Below are positions 23,256 to 34,795 of a DNA stretch of 64,000 nt, piece by piece. Position numbers and translations under genes: made by a program. Source of the DNA: Linanthus parryae (lineage: Eukaryota; Streptophyta; Magnoliopsida; Ericales; Polemoniaceae); the NCBI GenBank assembly GCA_023055425.1, contig JALGPY010000012.1:10909922-10973921 (forward strand), written 5' to 3'. Under the pieces are notes generated by a model that saw nothing but the letters and a program-made list of their open reading frames with translations, was not told where the DNA came from and ran no database searches. Positions within the stretch are counted from its first letter, which is position 1, and each line of letters starts with the position of its first letter.

Positions 23256-24096
23256 TTAATGACATTTAGGAGAAGTTCTGTTTCCATCTTTCAAAAATCT
23301 GGTATTGTTCTTTCTTGGAAAGTTTGGATTGAATCCAATACCATCTTTGTGAACAGAATGTGACCTTCCTCCAAGAATCAAGTTCAACTTGTGTTCTGAT
23401 CCAGCAAGCCTAACTTTGACCAATTCAGATTCTTGAAGTTTTTCAATAAGAGTAGTATTTTGTTTATCTAATTCATCAACTTGATGTTTCAAATTAACAA
23501 GGCTGTTACTCATCAAAGAGTTCTCAGTGACTACTTCCTTGACTTGTGTTTTCAAGGCTTTGAAGCTGGTTTTCAATGCCTTGAAATCACTGTCAATTTT
23601 CTTCTCCGAGATTTCAATATTCTGATTTAAACAAACAAGTTGTAAGTTCTCTTTTGCTTGCTCATGAAATTTTTCTTTCAAAATTTTGATCTCTTTCAGA
23701 TAATCTTCTTCATTTAAAAGCACTGTCCTGAGATAACCTGAAAGAGCATCTTTTGGTTTTGAAATCAGACAGTTTACCATTATCTCACTGTTCTTCTCAG
23801 AACTTTCATCATGCTTGGCTATGAAGCATAGGTTGGCATGTTCTTCTTCAGATTGTGATTCACTTGAGCTATCTGAATCACTCCATGAAGCTATCATAGC
23901 TTTTTTTTTTTTTTATCATGGTCTTTCTTTTGAAAGCTCTTGCTTTTCGTGCATGGACAATCTCTTATCAAATGTCCCGCATCACCACATTCAAAGCAGT
24001 TCATGAACTTTGATTTATTTTGTGAAGAAGACTTACCTTTGTAGTCCTTCCTACTGGATGGTCTATGTCTTTCTCTGTTGAAGTCTTTGTTTCCAA

Positions 24097-24132
<36 letters not shown>

Positions 24133-24948
24133 CATTTTGAGAATTCTCAACAAGGCTTTGGAAATCAAAGAAAATAGATCTTCATCATCACCATCCTCAG
24201 TTTCAAGGCTTTGAGTTCTCTCATTCTCTTTGGCTTTGAGAGCTAAGTTCTTGAAACTTTATGGGAGCTCTCCATCAGCTTCATTCATAGATATTTCATG
24301 TGTCAGAAGCTTCCCTTGTAAGTCATCAAGTTGTAGAGTTGAGAGATTATGAGCTTCTTCAATAGCTGTGGTCTTTGGTTCCCACTTTGCCTTTGGAAGA
24401 CTTCTTAAAATCTTTCTCTCCTTTTCTTCATTGGAAAAATGTTTTCCCAGTGAATCAAGGTTGTTAACAATGTCTGTGAACCTCTTGAACATGTCTCTGA
24501 TGGATTCATCTGCATTCATCTTAAACAACTCATATTGCCTGAGATAGATGTTGATCTTGGTTTGCTTGACTTGACTGGTTCCTTCAAAAGTTACCACAAG
24601 TTTATCATAAATTTCTTTGGCAGTAGTGCAGCCTGAAATCCTGTTGAATTCATCTGTACTCAAAGCACAATACAAGATGTTAATAGCTTTGTAGTTCTTA
24701 GAGAATCGCTCTAATTCGGAAGGGGAGAGTGAGTCTTCAGTTTTGGGAGTTCTAATCCCATCTTTCTCTGTGTATAAAGTGTGAGGTCCATTATGAATAA
24801 TGGTCCAAAGCTCTATGTCTTGGTCAATGATGAAAATTTTCATCAAAGCTTTCCAGTGAGCAAAATTTTCTCCACAAAATAGAGGAGGTCTGTTAGCAGC
24901 TCTTCCCTGTGAGAAACCACCATCACCTGCAGTACTCATGATCACCAT
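23256..24948 (-). pseudogene. SIRE-type gag (frameshifted)
   Basis: The N-terminal part (24948-24259) has the copia gag core: PPLFCGENFAHWKALMKIF, a block with IYDKLVVTFEGTSQVKQTKI, ELFKMNADESIRDMFKRF, and LRSLPKAKWEPKTTAIEEA. After a stop at 24258 the frame continues brokenly. A 34-nt T run (24099-24132, poly-A on the coding strand) sits in the basic region. Then come a CCHC knuckle CFECGDAGHLIRDC (~23990-23950) and an acidic/coiled-coil C-terminal part (23897-23256), where FKALKTSFKALKTQ is encoded by the element's palindromic words. Gag forms the virus-like particle. Confidence 0.85.
24099..24132. repeat. Poly(T) run of 34
   Basis: This homopolymer, poly(A) on the coding strand, lies inside the decayed gag gene. 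It is not at an element end, so it is slippage expansion rather than a retroposition tail. Confidence 0.95.
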
Positions 24949-24975
24949 ATGGTTAAATCAATACAGTGATACAAT

Positions 24976-24986
24976 CTCTGATACCA
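24976..24986 (-). other. Primer binding site (tRNA-iMet) of the SIRE-type element
   Basis: The minus strand TGGTATCAGAG directly follows the 5' LTR end, with two bases between. It matches the usual initiator-Met primer site of plant copia elements. Confidence 0.85.
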
Positions 24987-25535
24987 ATTGAAAGTGTGAG
25001 TGTGCAGGTGGTAATGCAGCTAAGATACTCAAAAAGGGGGGGGGGGGGTTAAATAGAGTATGCCAACTTTTTTCAAAACTTGCTAAGAAGATAGGATCTT
25101 GTGACAGATAGTGAAGTTCAAGGCCTTGAAATCTAGTTCAAGCCCTGAAATTCAATTTGTAATGGTTCAGTCAAGTCTTTTTCATGGCCTTGAAAAGAGT
25201 TTCAAACCCTTGAAAACATACAAGTTTGAATGATGTAAAAACTAAGTAAGTAAAGAAACTGTAAATGCAAGAAACAAATTGATTTTTAGAGTTCTGTCCA
25301 CTTTGACCTACGTCTCTACCTCATGGATCTTCTCCCTGCAGGATTTTCAACTCAATTCTTATTAATCAAAAGCTAAGCCCTAGATCTCAAGCACAAAGAA
25401 TTGCCTTACTCTGTTACAGCTTGTGGTTCTCCCTAACCTATCTAGTACCTGCTCTAGCTAACCGATTAACTAAAAATTCTCTATTGTTCACCTTGAACAA
25501 TCCTCGAGAATAAAGATAGAAATATTACAGAAATG

Positions 25536-26961
25536 TGTTGGAATAGATGCCCTAGAGGCAATCTAGTTTAGTATGAATTTGTAATTGGCTAGAAATTCAT
25601 TTATTATTTATTGGATATTTAATATAATGAAGTCCTTAGATTTACAATCGTGTTGTTTATCTTAAATATCCCTAGTCAAGTATAATGATTAATGGGACAA
25701 TCATCTATAGACTAGTATGGGGTTGGATTGATATGGAGATATCACGATCCAACACATAGGTGTGCATTACGGAATGTTGCACTGGATTGACCCATCACCG
25801 AGAAGGCTACATACACGTTATGTTAAGTCACAAGTGCTTCTCGGGTACAATGTTATTGTCATCCTTAGACTTGAAGTCACTAGATATTCTAGTTGTGGAT
25901 CATTGTGATCTTGGTAGCGTTAAACGCTACACCGTAACTGGGTAGTTATAAAGGCGTGTACTGGATACAATGAGAAGCAAGCTTAGAGATCGTAGTGGAC
26001 GTAGAGAGGATTTGCCCCTCCCACATAACGGGAGCAAATATCCTAGGCCACTCGAAGGATAGTGCTTATAGAATGTCTGGCCAGACTCAAATAAATCAAT
26101 ATGGGATATTGATGTTATTTGCACGAATAAGGCTATTCCATGGATCGAGAAACTAGGGATTGGATATACGAGTGTGACTTGTATGTCTCGTGTCCAATCC
26201 GGATATGGAGGCAAAGGGATGAGACAATTACTTGTACAAGGTTGTCTAGATGACTATTCTATTAGTTGGCTAGAATGGATGTTTTGCTAGAAACCGCTCC
26301 ATATTAGCAAAGAGTTGCTACCAACTAGATAGAACCTATGGGGTCACACGCTATATAGAGTTGTACTAGATTGGGAATTAATTAATTGGATTAATTAATT
26401 AGAAGGATCACTTTGCAAACCCTTGCAAACTTAGTAGGGACTAATTTGCAAGGAAGGGACTAAATTGAATTCTAGTAGGACTAGAATAAGTCCTTTAGGT
26501 AGTTAACAAGGAGTTGTTGGACTATATAAAGGACCCTCCTTCCTTCCTTCCTCATAACTTATGCTCTAAAGAGAACATAACAAGAGTGGGAGAGAACAAA
26601 GGAGAGAGAGAGCAAGCAACAAGGAGGACGCCGCCCCCTTGTCGCCGCCCCCTCGTCCCCGACGCCACAAGAGGGCCGAACCCCTCTTTGTGCCTCGTTT
26701 TGCGTGATTCCTTCACCCTCCTCTCATTCCGGGCTAGCACCAAGGAGATTGGAGATCTAGGATCAACTCTAGGCGTGGATCAACTATAGAGAACGTGACA
26801 CTATTCGCGTTTGAAGTCATCAAGGAGAACCCAAAGGTGTGTTTATGATTTCTTACCTTCACTATCGTTATGCATCTAGACTTGTGATCCTTGGAGGGTT
26901 TTGCATGGTTGTTTGTTTGATTATGCTTCCGTTTGCGCGATCCATGAATCAAAACCCTACA
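25536..26961 (+). repeat. 5' LTR of the young copia element
   Basis: 1426 bp, with TATA box CTATATAAAGG at about 26520-26530, so transcription would start near 26550. It contains the perfect palindrome GTCTGGCCAGAC, also present in both solo LTRs at 7204 and 8642. ORFs within it are noise repeated in the other LTR. Confidence 0.95.
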
Positions 26962-26962
26962 G

Positions 26963-26976
26963 TGGTATCAGAGCCA
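26963..26976 (+). other. Primer binding site (tRNA-iMet)
   Basis: TGGTATCAGAGCCA starts two bases after the 5' LTR and is complementary to the 3' end of initiator tRNA-Met. Confidence 0.92.
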
Positions 26977-28551
26977 CAGGTCATAGAGCATAAACGTAGT
27001 TTATGTGTTACATTCTTGTTGTTTTACACCTTAATTTGTTGTTTATCGCGTAAAACAAGACAAATCAAGCATTGGATGCAATTTGTCAAAGAATTAATCA
27101 TAACAAGACCCAATTATTGCATTGGATGCATGAATTGGTGAGTTTGAGAAATTTTAGGATCTTAGATCTAGGGTTTGGGCATCCTTGGGGAAGAAGGAGT
27201 TCTCCCAAAACAAGGAAACAACCAAACTTGGGCTCCAAGCAAGGAGGTTGTTTTGGAAACAACCTCCACAAGGAGGTTCGGCCCCCTAGGGGACCGCCCC
27301 CTTGCTTGCCGCCCAAGATTGGCGCCCTATGGGGCCGGGCGGCCCTAACCCGCGGGCCTAGCTTGCGGGTTTTGGGCCGGGCCGGCCCTAGGGCTTTATG
27401 GTTCACTTTGTTTGGGCCCGGGCAATTGGATTGTTGGGCCCATGGACCGTTTTAACCCTAGAAATCCTAAAATCAATTAAAATTGACCAAGCGCGTTAAA
27501 ATTGGATTTTAACTGTTTATGTGCAAATCGCATGGTGATTGGATATGGCCTTAGGATGTGGTTTGATGTGGATGTTTAATTTTGTGGTTTGGTTTTACGG
27601 CCTGCGAGCTGATCAATTAATTGTAATAATTAATTAGGGTTTTATGGCCTGCGTGCCATTTTTTTTCTCAACTTGTGAGATTTATTTTATTTAGTATAGA
27701 TATTAGCTAGTGCTAGATAAAGTAGATTGTTAGCCAAGATTGGAGAAAAGAAGCCCAAAGCCAAAGAAGCCACAAAAGATGGAGCATGGAGCATGGAGCA
27801 TTCCACATGACTATGAAGGATGGACCAAAAGATCAAGACGCATGGAGATGTGTTTGTTTAGGGTTCATAGATAATTCCATTGGCTTGGAATTATCTTAGT
27901 CTAGAAAAGGCCATATCCACATCACGTTTAATTTCTGTTTTTGTGGTTGTTTATTTATTGTCTTATTATTTGTGTGGTTGGTGTATGGATGATGCATGCA
28001 ATTAGGATAATAAGATAATTAGACAACCCGGATCTATTATTTGGAGTTGTGCCCAAACTCAAATAGATAGATTAGTTGATATTGATCAACAAAGATAATT
28101 AAAAATTGAAAAATCCCTCAAAATTTTAAATATTGTGTTCTTGCCTTCTCGTTATTTAAACACTCATTATCATCATTATTTATCAAGTTCGTGCGTGCCA
28201 AAGCATGGCGACTTGATTCATAATGATGGAATGCGATGGCACGTAACAATGTGCAATTGTTTAGATAAGAGGTTGAACACAACTAGGCTATTAATTTGAT
28301 TAAGAAACCTAGAGGCAATCAATTGGGATTATCCATAAAGATGGATAAATAAGGAGTTATTTGCCCGATTGAACCAAGAGTTGCATATGGGATGCAATTG
28401 GAATTGTTCCTACCTAAGAAGTAATCGAATTATGGGTGACTTGCCAAAGCAAGCTCATAAGGAGATGAAAAAGATGGATCTTGGCCCACTAGAAAATATA
28501 ATGATATTTTCCGCATTAATATCTTGAGGGTTATTAATCCGTAGAAAAATA
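26977..28551 (+). other. Long leader of the young copia element
   Basis: About 1.6 kb lies between the primer site and gag without a credible gene. The part at 27180-27450 is unusually GC-rich (runs of GGGCCGGGC and CCGCCC) and yields open frames on both strands that are probably by-products of composition. The rest is AT-rich. Packaging and dimerisation signals would be expected here but cannot be named from sequence. Confidence 0.6.
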
Positions 28552-31500
28552 GTGGGAGCTATATTTAATAAACTAGCCATTATTAAATATAGTCAAAAAT
28601 TCACAAATACTAAAACTTGCGTATTTCCTTTTGTAGAATTCCAAGTGGCAAACAACTCATCGAGTTCACAACATTCCCTACGATCTGTCCTTGAGAAGGA
28701 CAAGCTCTCTGGAACCAACTTTCTTGATTGGTACAGAAACTTGAGAATTGTTCTCAAGCAAGAGAAGAAGCTGTACGCAATAGAGGAGCATGTTCCAGAA
28801 GGTCCAGAGAATCAGACACCTGCTGCCTTAAAGGCGTATCAAAAGCGTGTTGATGACGCTAATGATGCGGCCTGCCTAATGCTTTGCACCATGACCTCTG
28901 AGCTTCAGAAGCAACATGAGAACATGAATGCTGTCGATATGATCGAACATCTAAAGCAGCTCTTCCAAGAGCAGGCGAGGGTAGAGAGGTATGAGGTCTC
29001 AAAGGCACTGTTCAAATGTCATCTGGCAGAAGGGAACCCGGTGGGACCCCATGTACTCCGAATGATCGGGTACTTGGAGAATCTCGCCCGGCTTGGGTTC
29101 CCGGTCGGCCAAGAGTTGGCAACAGATCTCGTGTTGCAATCGTTGCCTGAAAGTTATGGACAGTTCATTATGAACTATAACATGAACGAGATCGTTAAAC
29201 CACTGCCAGATTTGCTCAACATGTTGAGGACGGCTGAACAGAGCATCAACAAGGGTAAGGGGAAGGCCATTATGATGGTGCATAAAGGAAAGGGCAAAAA
29301 GTTTGCATCTTCCTCCAAGGGCAAAGGCAAGTCAGTTGCTAAGTCCATGGAACAAGCCCTTAAGCCTGTTGGTGGCATTGCCAAGGTCGTGACTAAGGGT
29401 GAATGTCACTACTGTAGTCAACCTGGACACTGGAGGAGGAACTGCCCAAAATATCTGGAGGACAAGAGGCTTGGAATAGTGATTCCACCACCACCAGGTA
29501 TTTTTGTTGTAGATGTCAATTTAACTGTCTCTACATCATGGGTATTAGATACTGGATGTGGATCTCATATTTGTCGAAATATGCAGGATCTAAAGAGAAG
29601 TAAAAGATTGGCTAAAGGGGAGGTAGATCTACGCGTTGGGAATGGAGCAAAGGTTGCTGCGTTAGCCATAGGCGTATGCGAGCTATCTCTGCCTTCAGGA
29701 TTAGTTTTAGAATTAAATAATTGCTATTTTGTGCCTGCTATGAGCAGAAACATTATTTCTATTTCTTGTTTGGACAAGGAAGGTTTTATTATTTCAATAA
29801 AGAACAATTGTTGTTCCTTTTATTTGAATAATATTCACTATTTTAGTGCGCAATTATTTAATGGACTTTATGTCCTTGATCTAAGCAATCCTGTCTACAA
29901 CATTAATACCAAGCGGATTAAAATAAATGATTTAAATCCTGCTTATTTATGGCATTGTCGTTTAGGCCACATAAATGAGAAACGTGTATCTAGACTCCAT
30001 AAGGATGGATTACTAGACTCATTTGATTTTGAATCATATGAGACATGTGAAGCTTGTTTATTGGGAAAAATGACAAAGTCCCCTTTCAATAATAAAGGTG
30101 AGAGGACTAGTGAGCAATTGGCGCTCATACATACCGATGTGTGTGGACCATTTGCCACGCCTGCCAGGGGTGGTTATGTCTACTTCATTACGTTTACTGA
30201 TGATTACAGTAGATATGGATTTGTGTACCTTATGAGGGCAAAATCCGAATCCTTTGAAGTGTTCAAAGAATTCAAGAATTAAGTAGAGAAGCAACTTGGC
30301 AAAAGTATCAAGGCTCTACGATCGGATCGTGGAGGAGAATACTTGAGCCAAGAGTTTGACGACTATCTTAGAGAGTTTGGGATCGTGTCCCAACTCACTC
30401 CACCCGGAACGCCACAATGGAATGGCGTGTCCGAGAGGAGGAATCGAACCCTATTGGATATGGTTCGGTCTATGATGTGTCAAACCGATCTTCCATTATC
30501 ATTTTGGGGCTACGCTCTATTAAGTGCAGCTTTCACCATTAACCGTGTTCCATCTAAATCAGTCATGAAGACACCATATGAGATGTGGAATGGGAGGCGT
30601 CCCACACTGTCGTTCATGAGGATTTGGGGCTGCGATGTCTATGTAAAACGTTTACAATCAGACAAGCTTGGGCCTAAATCGGATAAGTGTAAGTTTGTGG
30701 GGTACCCTAAGGAAACTAAGGGATACTACTTCTACAATCCAACCGAGAACAAAGTGTTTGTTGCTCGGACCGGCGTGTTTCTAGAAAGAGAGTTTGTCTC
30801 TAAAGAAGCAAGTGGGAGGAATGTAGAACTTGAAGAAGTTCAAGAACCACAAATCACTGAACCGATTATGGAACATGAACAGGAATCACAAGCAGTTGTG
30901 GATCCACCTGTTCAGGTAACACAAGAGCTTCGTAGATCTAGTAGAGTGCGCCAGGAACCCGAGAGGTACGGACTTCTCGTAACTGATTCCGGTGACACGA
31001 TGCTCATAGATGATGAGCCTACTACCTATGAGGAGGCCATGAATGGCCCAGACTCGCAGAAGTGGCTTGAAGCCATGAGATCCGAGATGGAATCCATGTA
31101 TACCAACAAAGTATGGACTTTGGTGGAACCACCTGATGGGGCGCGGCCCATAGGGTGCAAGTGGGTCTTCAAGAAGAAGATCGACATGGATGGTAATGTG
31201 ATTACCTATAAGGGCCGATTGGTGGCTAAAGGATTCAGACAGATTCATGGTATTGACTATGATGAAACCTTTTCACCAGTCGCAATGACCAAATCCATCC
31301 GAATCCTACTTGCGATTGCAGCATACTACGACTATGAGATTTGGCAGATGGATGTCAAAACAGCATTCCTGTATGGGAATCTCCTCGAGGACGTGTATAT
31401 GATACAGCCGGAGGGTTTTGAGGATCCAAAGCAAGCCAACAAAGTCTGTGAGATGCAACGATCCATTTATGGATTAAAGCAAGCTTCTAGGAGTTGGAAT

Positions 31501-32595
31501 CGACGTTTTGATGAAGTGGTCAAAGAGTTTGGCTTCATCAGAAACGAAGATGAGTCTTGTGTCTACAAGAAGGTTAGTGGGAGCTCTGTAGCTTTTCTGG
31601 TCTTGTATGTGGATGACATACTACTCATTGGAAACGACATTCCCATGCTGCAATCTGTGAAAGATTGGCTAGGAAAGTGTTTCTCAATGAAGGACTTAGG
31701 GGAAGCAGCCTATATACTCGGTATAAAGATCTATAGAGATAGATCTAAAAGGTTGCTAGGCCTAAGTCAAAGTACATATATTGACAAGGTGTTGAAACGG
31801 TTCAACATGCAAGACTCCAAGAAGGGATTCTTGCCCATGTCACATGGAGTCACCCTTTCGAAGAGTGGTTGTCCTTCCAATGAGATTGAGAAGGAACGCA
31901 TGATTAGGATTCCCTATGCCTCGGCCATAGGATCCATCATGTACGCCATGTTATGTACTAGACCAGATGTGTCATATGCCTTGAGTATGACAAGCAGATA
32001 CCAATCCAATCCGGGTGAGAGTCACTGGATTGCTGTCAAGAACATCCTAAAGTACTTGAGAAGAACTAAGGATGCTTTCTTGATGTTTGGCGGTGAGGAA
32101 GAGTTGCGTGTAAGGGGTTACACTGATGCAAGCTTCCAAACCGATAGAGATGACTTTAGATCATAGTCGGGATATGTGTTTTGCCTGAATGGAGCAGCGG
32201 TGAGCTGGAAGAGTTCCAAGCAAGAGACGGTGGCTGATTCTACAACAGAGGCTGAGTACATTGCTGCAAATGGCGCAGCAAAGGAGGCTGTTTGGATCAG
32301 AAAGTTTGTTTCTGAACTTGGTGTGGTCCCTAGCATTGCGGATCCAGTGGAGTTGTTCTGTGACAACACTGGGGCGATCGCGCAATCAAAGGAACCCAGA
32401 TCGCACCAGAAGTCCAAGCATGTGCTCAGGAAGTTTCATCTGATTCGAGATATTATCGATAGAGGAGACGTTCGGATATGCAAGATTCCTACAGATGATA
32501 ATCTGTCAGACCCGCTTACGAAGCCTCTCACGCAGTGGAAGCATGAAGGGCACACTAGGAGTATGGGCATACGAGATGCGCCAGATTGGCTCTAG
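28552..32595 (+). pseudogene. gag-pol polyprotein with two in-frame stops
   Basis: One reading frame runs through 28552-30282, 30283-32166 and 32167-32595. Gag: LSGTNFLDWYRNLRIVL, CCHC knuckle CHYCSQPGHWRRNC (29404). Protease: WVLDTGCGSHIC. Integrase: LWHCRLGH / CEACLLGK finger, HTDVCGP, then after the first stop SDRGGEYLSQ and PQWNGVSERRNRT. RT: a block with VFKKKIDMDGNVITYKGRLV, then VLYVDDILLIGND. RNase H: YTDASFQTD, then after the second stop SWKSSKQETVADSTTEAEY and CDNTGAIAQSKEPRSHQKSK. The stops are TAA at 30280-30282 (in integrase) and TAG at 32164-32166 (in RNase H). The likely original start, at the VANNSSS stretch (28645), is GTG; an in-frame upstream ATG at 28552 adds 31 residues. 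All catalytic residues survive. Confidence 0.93.
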
Positions 32596-32598
32596 TGC

Positions 32599-32609
32599 AA
32601 GTGGGAGAC
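32599..32609 (+). other. Polypurine tract of the young copia element
   Basis: AAGTGGGAGAC lies immediately upstream of the 3' LTR start, in the usual form for plant copia elements. Confidence 0.85.
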
Positions 32610-34035
32610 TGTTGGAATAGATGCCCTAGAGGCAATCTAGTTTAGTATGAATTTGTAATTGGCTAGAAATTCATTTATTATTTATTGGATATTAATATAA
32701 TGAAGTCCTTAGATTTACAATCGTGTTGTTTATCTTAAATATCCCTAGTCAAGTATAATGATTAATGGGACAATCATCTATAGACTAGTATGGGGTTGGA
32801 TTGATATGGAGATATCACGATCCAACACATAGGTGTGCATTACGGAATGTTGCACTGGATTGACCCATCACCGAGAAGGCTACATACACGTTATGTTAAG
32901 TCACAAGTGCTTCTCGGGTACAATGGTATTGTCATCCTTAGACTTGAAGTCACTAGATATTCTAGTTGTGGATCATTGTGATCTTGGTAGCGTTAAACGC
33001 TACACCGTAACTGGGTAGTTATAAAGGCGTGTACTGGATACAGTGAGAAGCAAGCTTAGAGATCGTAGTGGACGTAGAGAGGATTTGCCCCTCCCACATA
33101 ACGGGAGCAAATATCCTAGGCCACTCGAAGGATAGTGCTTATAGAATGTCTGGCCAGACTCAAATAAATCAATATGGGATATTGATGTTATTTGCACGAA
33201 TAAGGCTATTCCATGGATCGAGAAACTAGGGATTGGATATACGAGTGTGACTTGTATGTCTCGTGTCCAATCCGGATATGGAGGCAAAGGGATGAGACAA
33301 TTACTTGTACAAGGTTGTCTAGATGACTATTCTATTAGTTGGCTAGAATGGATGTTTTGCTAGAAACCGCTCCATATTAGCAAAGAGTTGCTACCAACTA
33401 GATAGAACCTATGGGGTCACACGCTATATAGAGTTGTACTAGATTTGGGAATTAATTAATTGGATTAATTAATTAGAAGGATCACTTTGCAAACCCTTGC
33501 AAACTTAGTAGGGACTAATTTGCAAGGAAGGGACTAAATTGAATTCTAGTAGGACTAGAATAAGTCCTTTAGGTAGTTAACAAGGAGTTGTTGGACTATA
33601 TAAAGGACCCTCCTTCCTTCCTTCCTCATAACTTATGCTCTAAAGAGAACATAACAAGAGTGGGAGAGAACAAAGGAGAGAGAGAGCAAGCAACAAGGAG
33701 GACGCCGCCCCCTTGTCGCCGCCCCCTCGTCCCCGACGCCACAAGAGGGCCGAACCCCTCTTTGTGCCTCGTTTTGCGTGATTCCTTCACCCTCCTCTCA
33801 TTCCGGGCTAGCACCAAGGAGATTGGAGATCTAGGATCAACTCTAGGCGTGGATCAACTATAGAGAACGTGACACTATTCGCGTTTGAAGTCATCAAGGA
33901 GAACCCAAAGGTGTGTTTATGATTTCTTACCTTCACTATCGTTATGCATCTAGACTTGTGATCCTTGGAGGGTTTTGCATGGTTGTTTGTTTGATTATGC
34001 TTCCGTTTGCGCGATCCATGAATCAAAACCCTACA
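32610..34035 (+). repeat. 3' LTR of the young copia element
   Basis: 1426 bp, nearly identical to 25536-26961; it ends AAAACCCTACA followed by TSD AAATG. Confidence 0.95.
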
Positions 34036-34795
34036 AAATGATCTGCCAATAAAGCACAATACAGAAGAACACTAGAATATGAAAACTGCATTGAAGTATG
34101 CAGTGAACCTCTGTGAAATGGATTGTTAGATTGATGAACTTCTTTGATGCTTGTCAATCCAGACTTGTCTCCCTCTTTTTGCCCGTTAAGTGTTGTGTGT
34201 GTTGCTTCAGAAATGAGCTATATTTAAACTTCAAACAGCTCTGCAAATCTTCCCAGATTTTCAGCAACAAATCTCCTATTTTATAGGCAACAGACTTTGA
34301 CTCTTTGACAATCTTCTCCAACGGTTAAGTGATCACAATCTCCATAGATAATGTCGTGATCTTGTATTTGATTAAATTGAGAAGCTGTCATACCATTCAG
34401 ATTAAACACATAATCATCTTCTCAATTATTTCCTTCCCTGCACAAGTCAGATTTGGAAATAATCCCTGCAAACTAGGGAATAAAATTTCCTGCAAAATCA
34501 TAGTCAAACAGATGATATTCTATGTTCAAACATGTTAGAGTGATTTTTATTTCATCATCAAATAGCAGTAAAACAATCATATGAAGGAGAGATAGGAAAT
34601 CAACTTAGAAGAATTTACAGAAAACTCCCCCTGAGAATGTTCATATAGGTTGGACTGTTTCAAGGATTTGAATCCAGTTTCAAGGCCTTGAAAATAGTTA
34701 GCCTGTGATAACTGATTCAAGGATTTGAAAGCCGATTCAAGGGCTTGAAATAGTTGAACTATTTCAAGCCTTGCACAACCTGATCTTACAATATA

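Larger units (their letters stand above)
25536..34035 (+). mobile_element. Complete Tork/Angela-like Ty1/copia element, very young
   Basis: The 8500 bp element has two 1426 bp LTRs (25536-26961, 32610-34035), TG..CA ends (TGTTGGAATAGATG .. AAAACCCTACA), and a perfect 5-bp TSD AAATG (25531-25535, 34036-34040). By eye the LTRs differ only at two bases (near 25851 and 25972 in the left copy) plus two single-base indels, so insertion is very recent. It has a tRNA-iMet primer site, polypurine tract and one gag-pol frame. The lineage assignment (Tork/Angela side) rests on the LTR start and gag-pol style and is tentative. Confidence 0.95.
14216..34790 (-). mobile_element. SIRE-type Ty1/copia element with third ORF, nested
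   Basis: The boundaries are set by LTRs starting TGAAAKTGTGAGTG (plus strand) and ending CTGATCT(T)ACA, with a perfect 5-bp TSD ATATA (14211-14215 and 34791-34795). The element reads right to left: 5' LTR 24989-34790, tRNA-iMet primer site 24976-24986, gag, protease, integrase, RT and RNase H down to ~20300, an env-like ORF 15806-19838, purine tract 15501-15513, and 3' LTR 14216-15500. Two later insertions split it: a solo gypsy LTR in the third ORF and a complete copia element in the 5' LTR. Removing those leaves about 9.8 kb. It is defective: frameshifts, stops, and the RT catalytic block is deleted. Confidence 0.92.
24989..34790 (-). repeat. 5' LTR of the SIRE-type element, split by a nested element
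   Basis: The halves are 24989-25535 and 34041-34790 (34036-34040 is the duplicated AAATG). The own length is about 1297 bp versus 1285 bp for the other LTR. Relative to the left LTR it keeps an extra palindromic segment after GAAGTTC (25118-25150, AAGGCCTTGAAATCTAG..), one of several word-count differences. A 13-G run lies at 25036-25048. Confidence 0.88.

Noticed and set aside
25760..26789. Frames of 61-95 codons in the LTRs of the young copia element
   Set aside because: They recur identically in the other LTR at 32833-33863 and overlap promoter and R/U5 sequence; noncoding.
27072..27455. Open frames on both strands in the GC-rich part of the young copia leader
   Set aside because: They are Pro/Arg/Gly-rich in every frame, a composition effect; no domain, and both strands are open at once.
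14216..34790. Endogenous virus (pararetrovirus)
   Set aside because: Domain order protease-integrase-RT-RNase H, LTRs, tRNA-iMet site and 5-bp TSDs identify Ty1/copia retrotransposons; no movement or coat protein of a plant pararetrovirus is seen.
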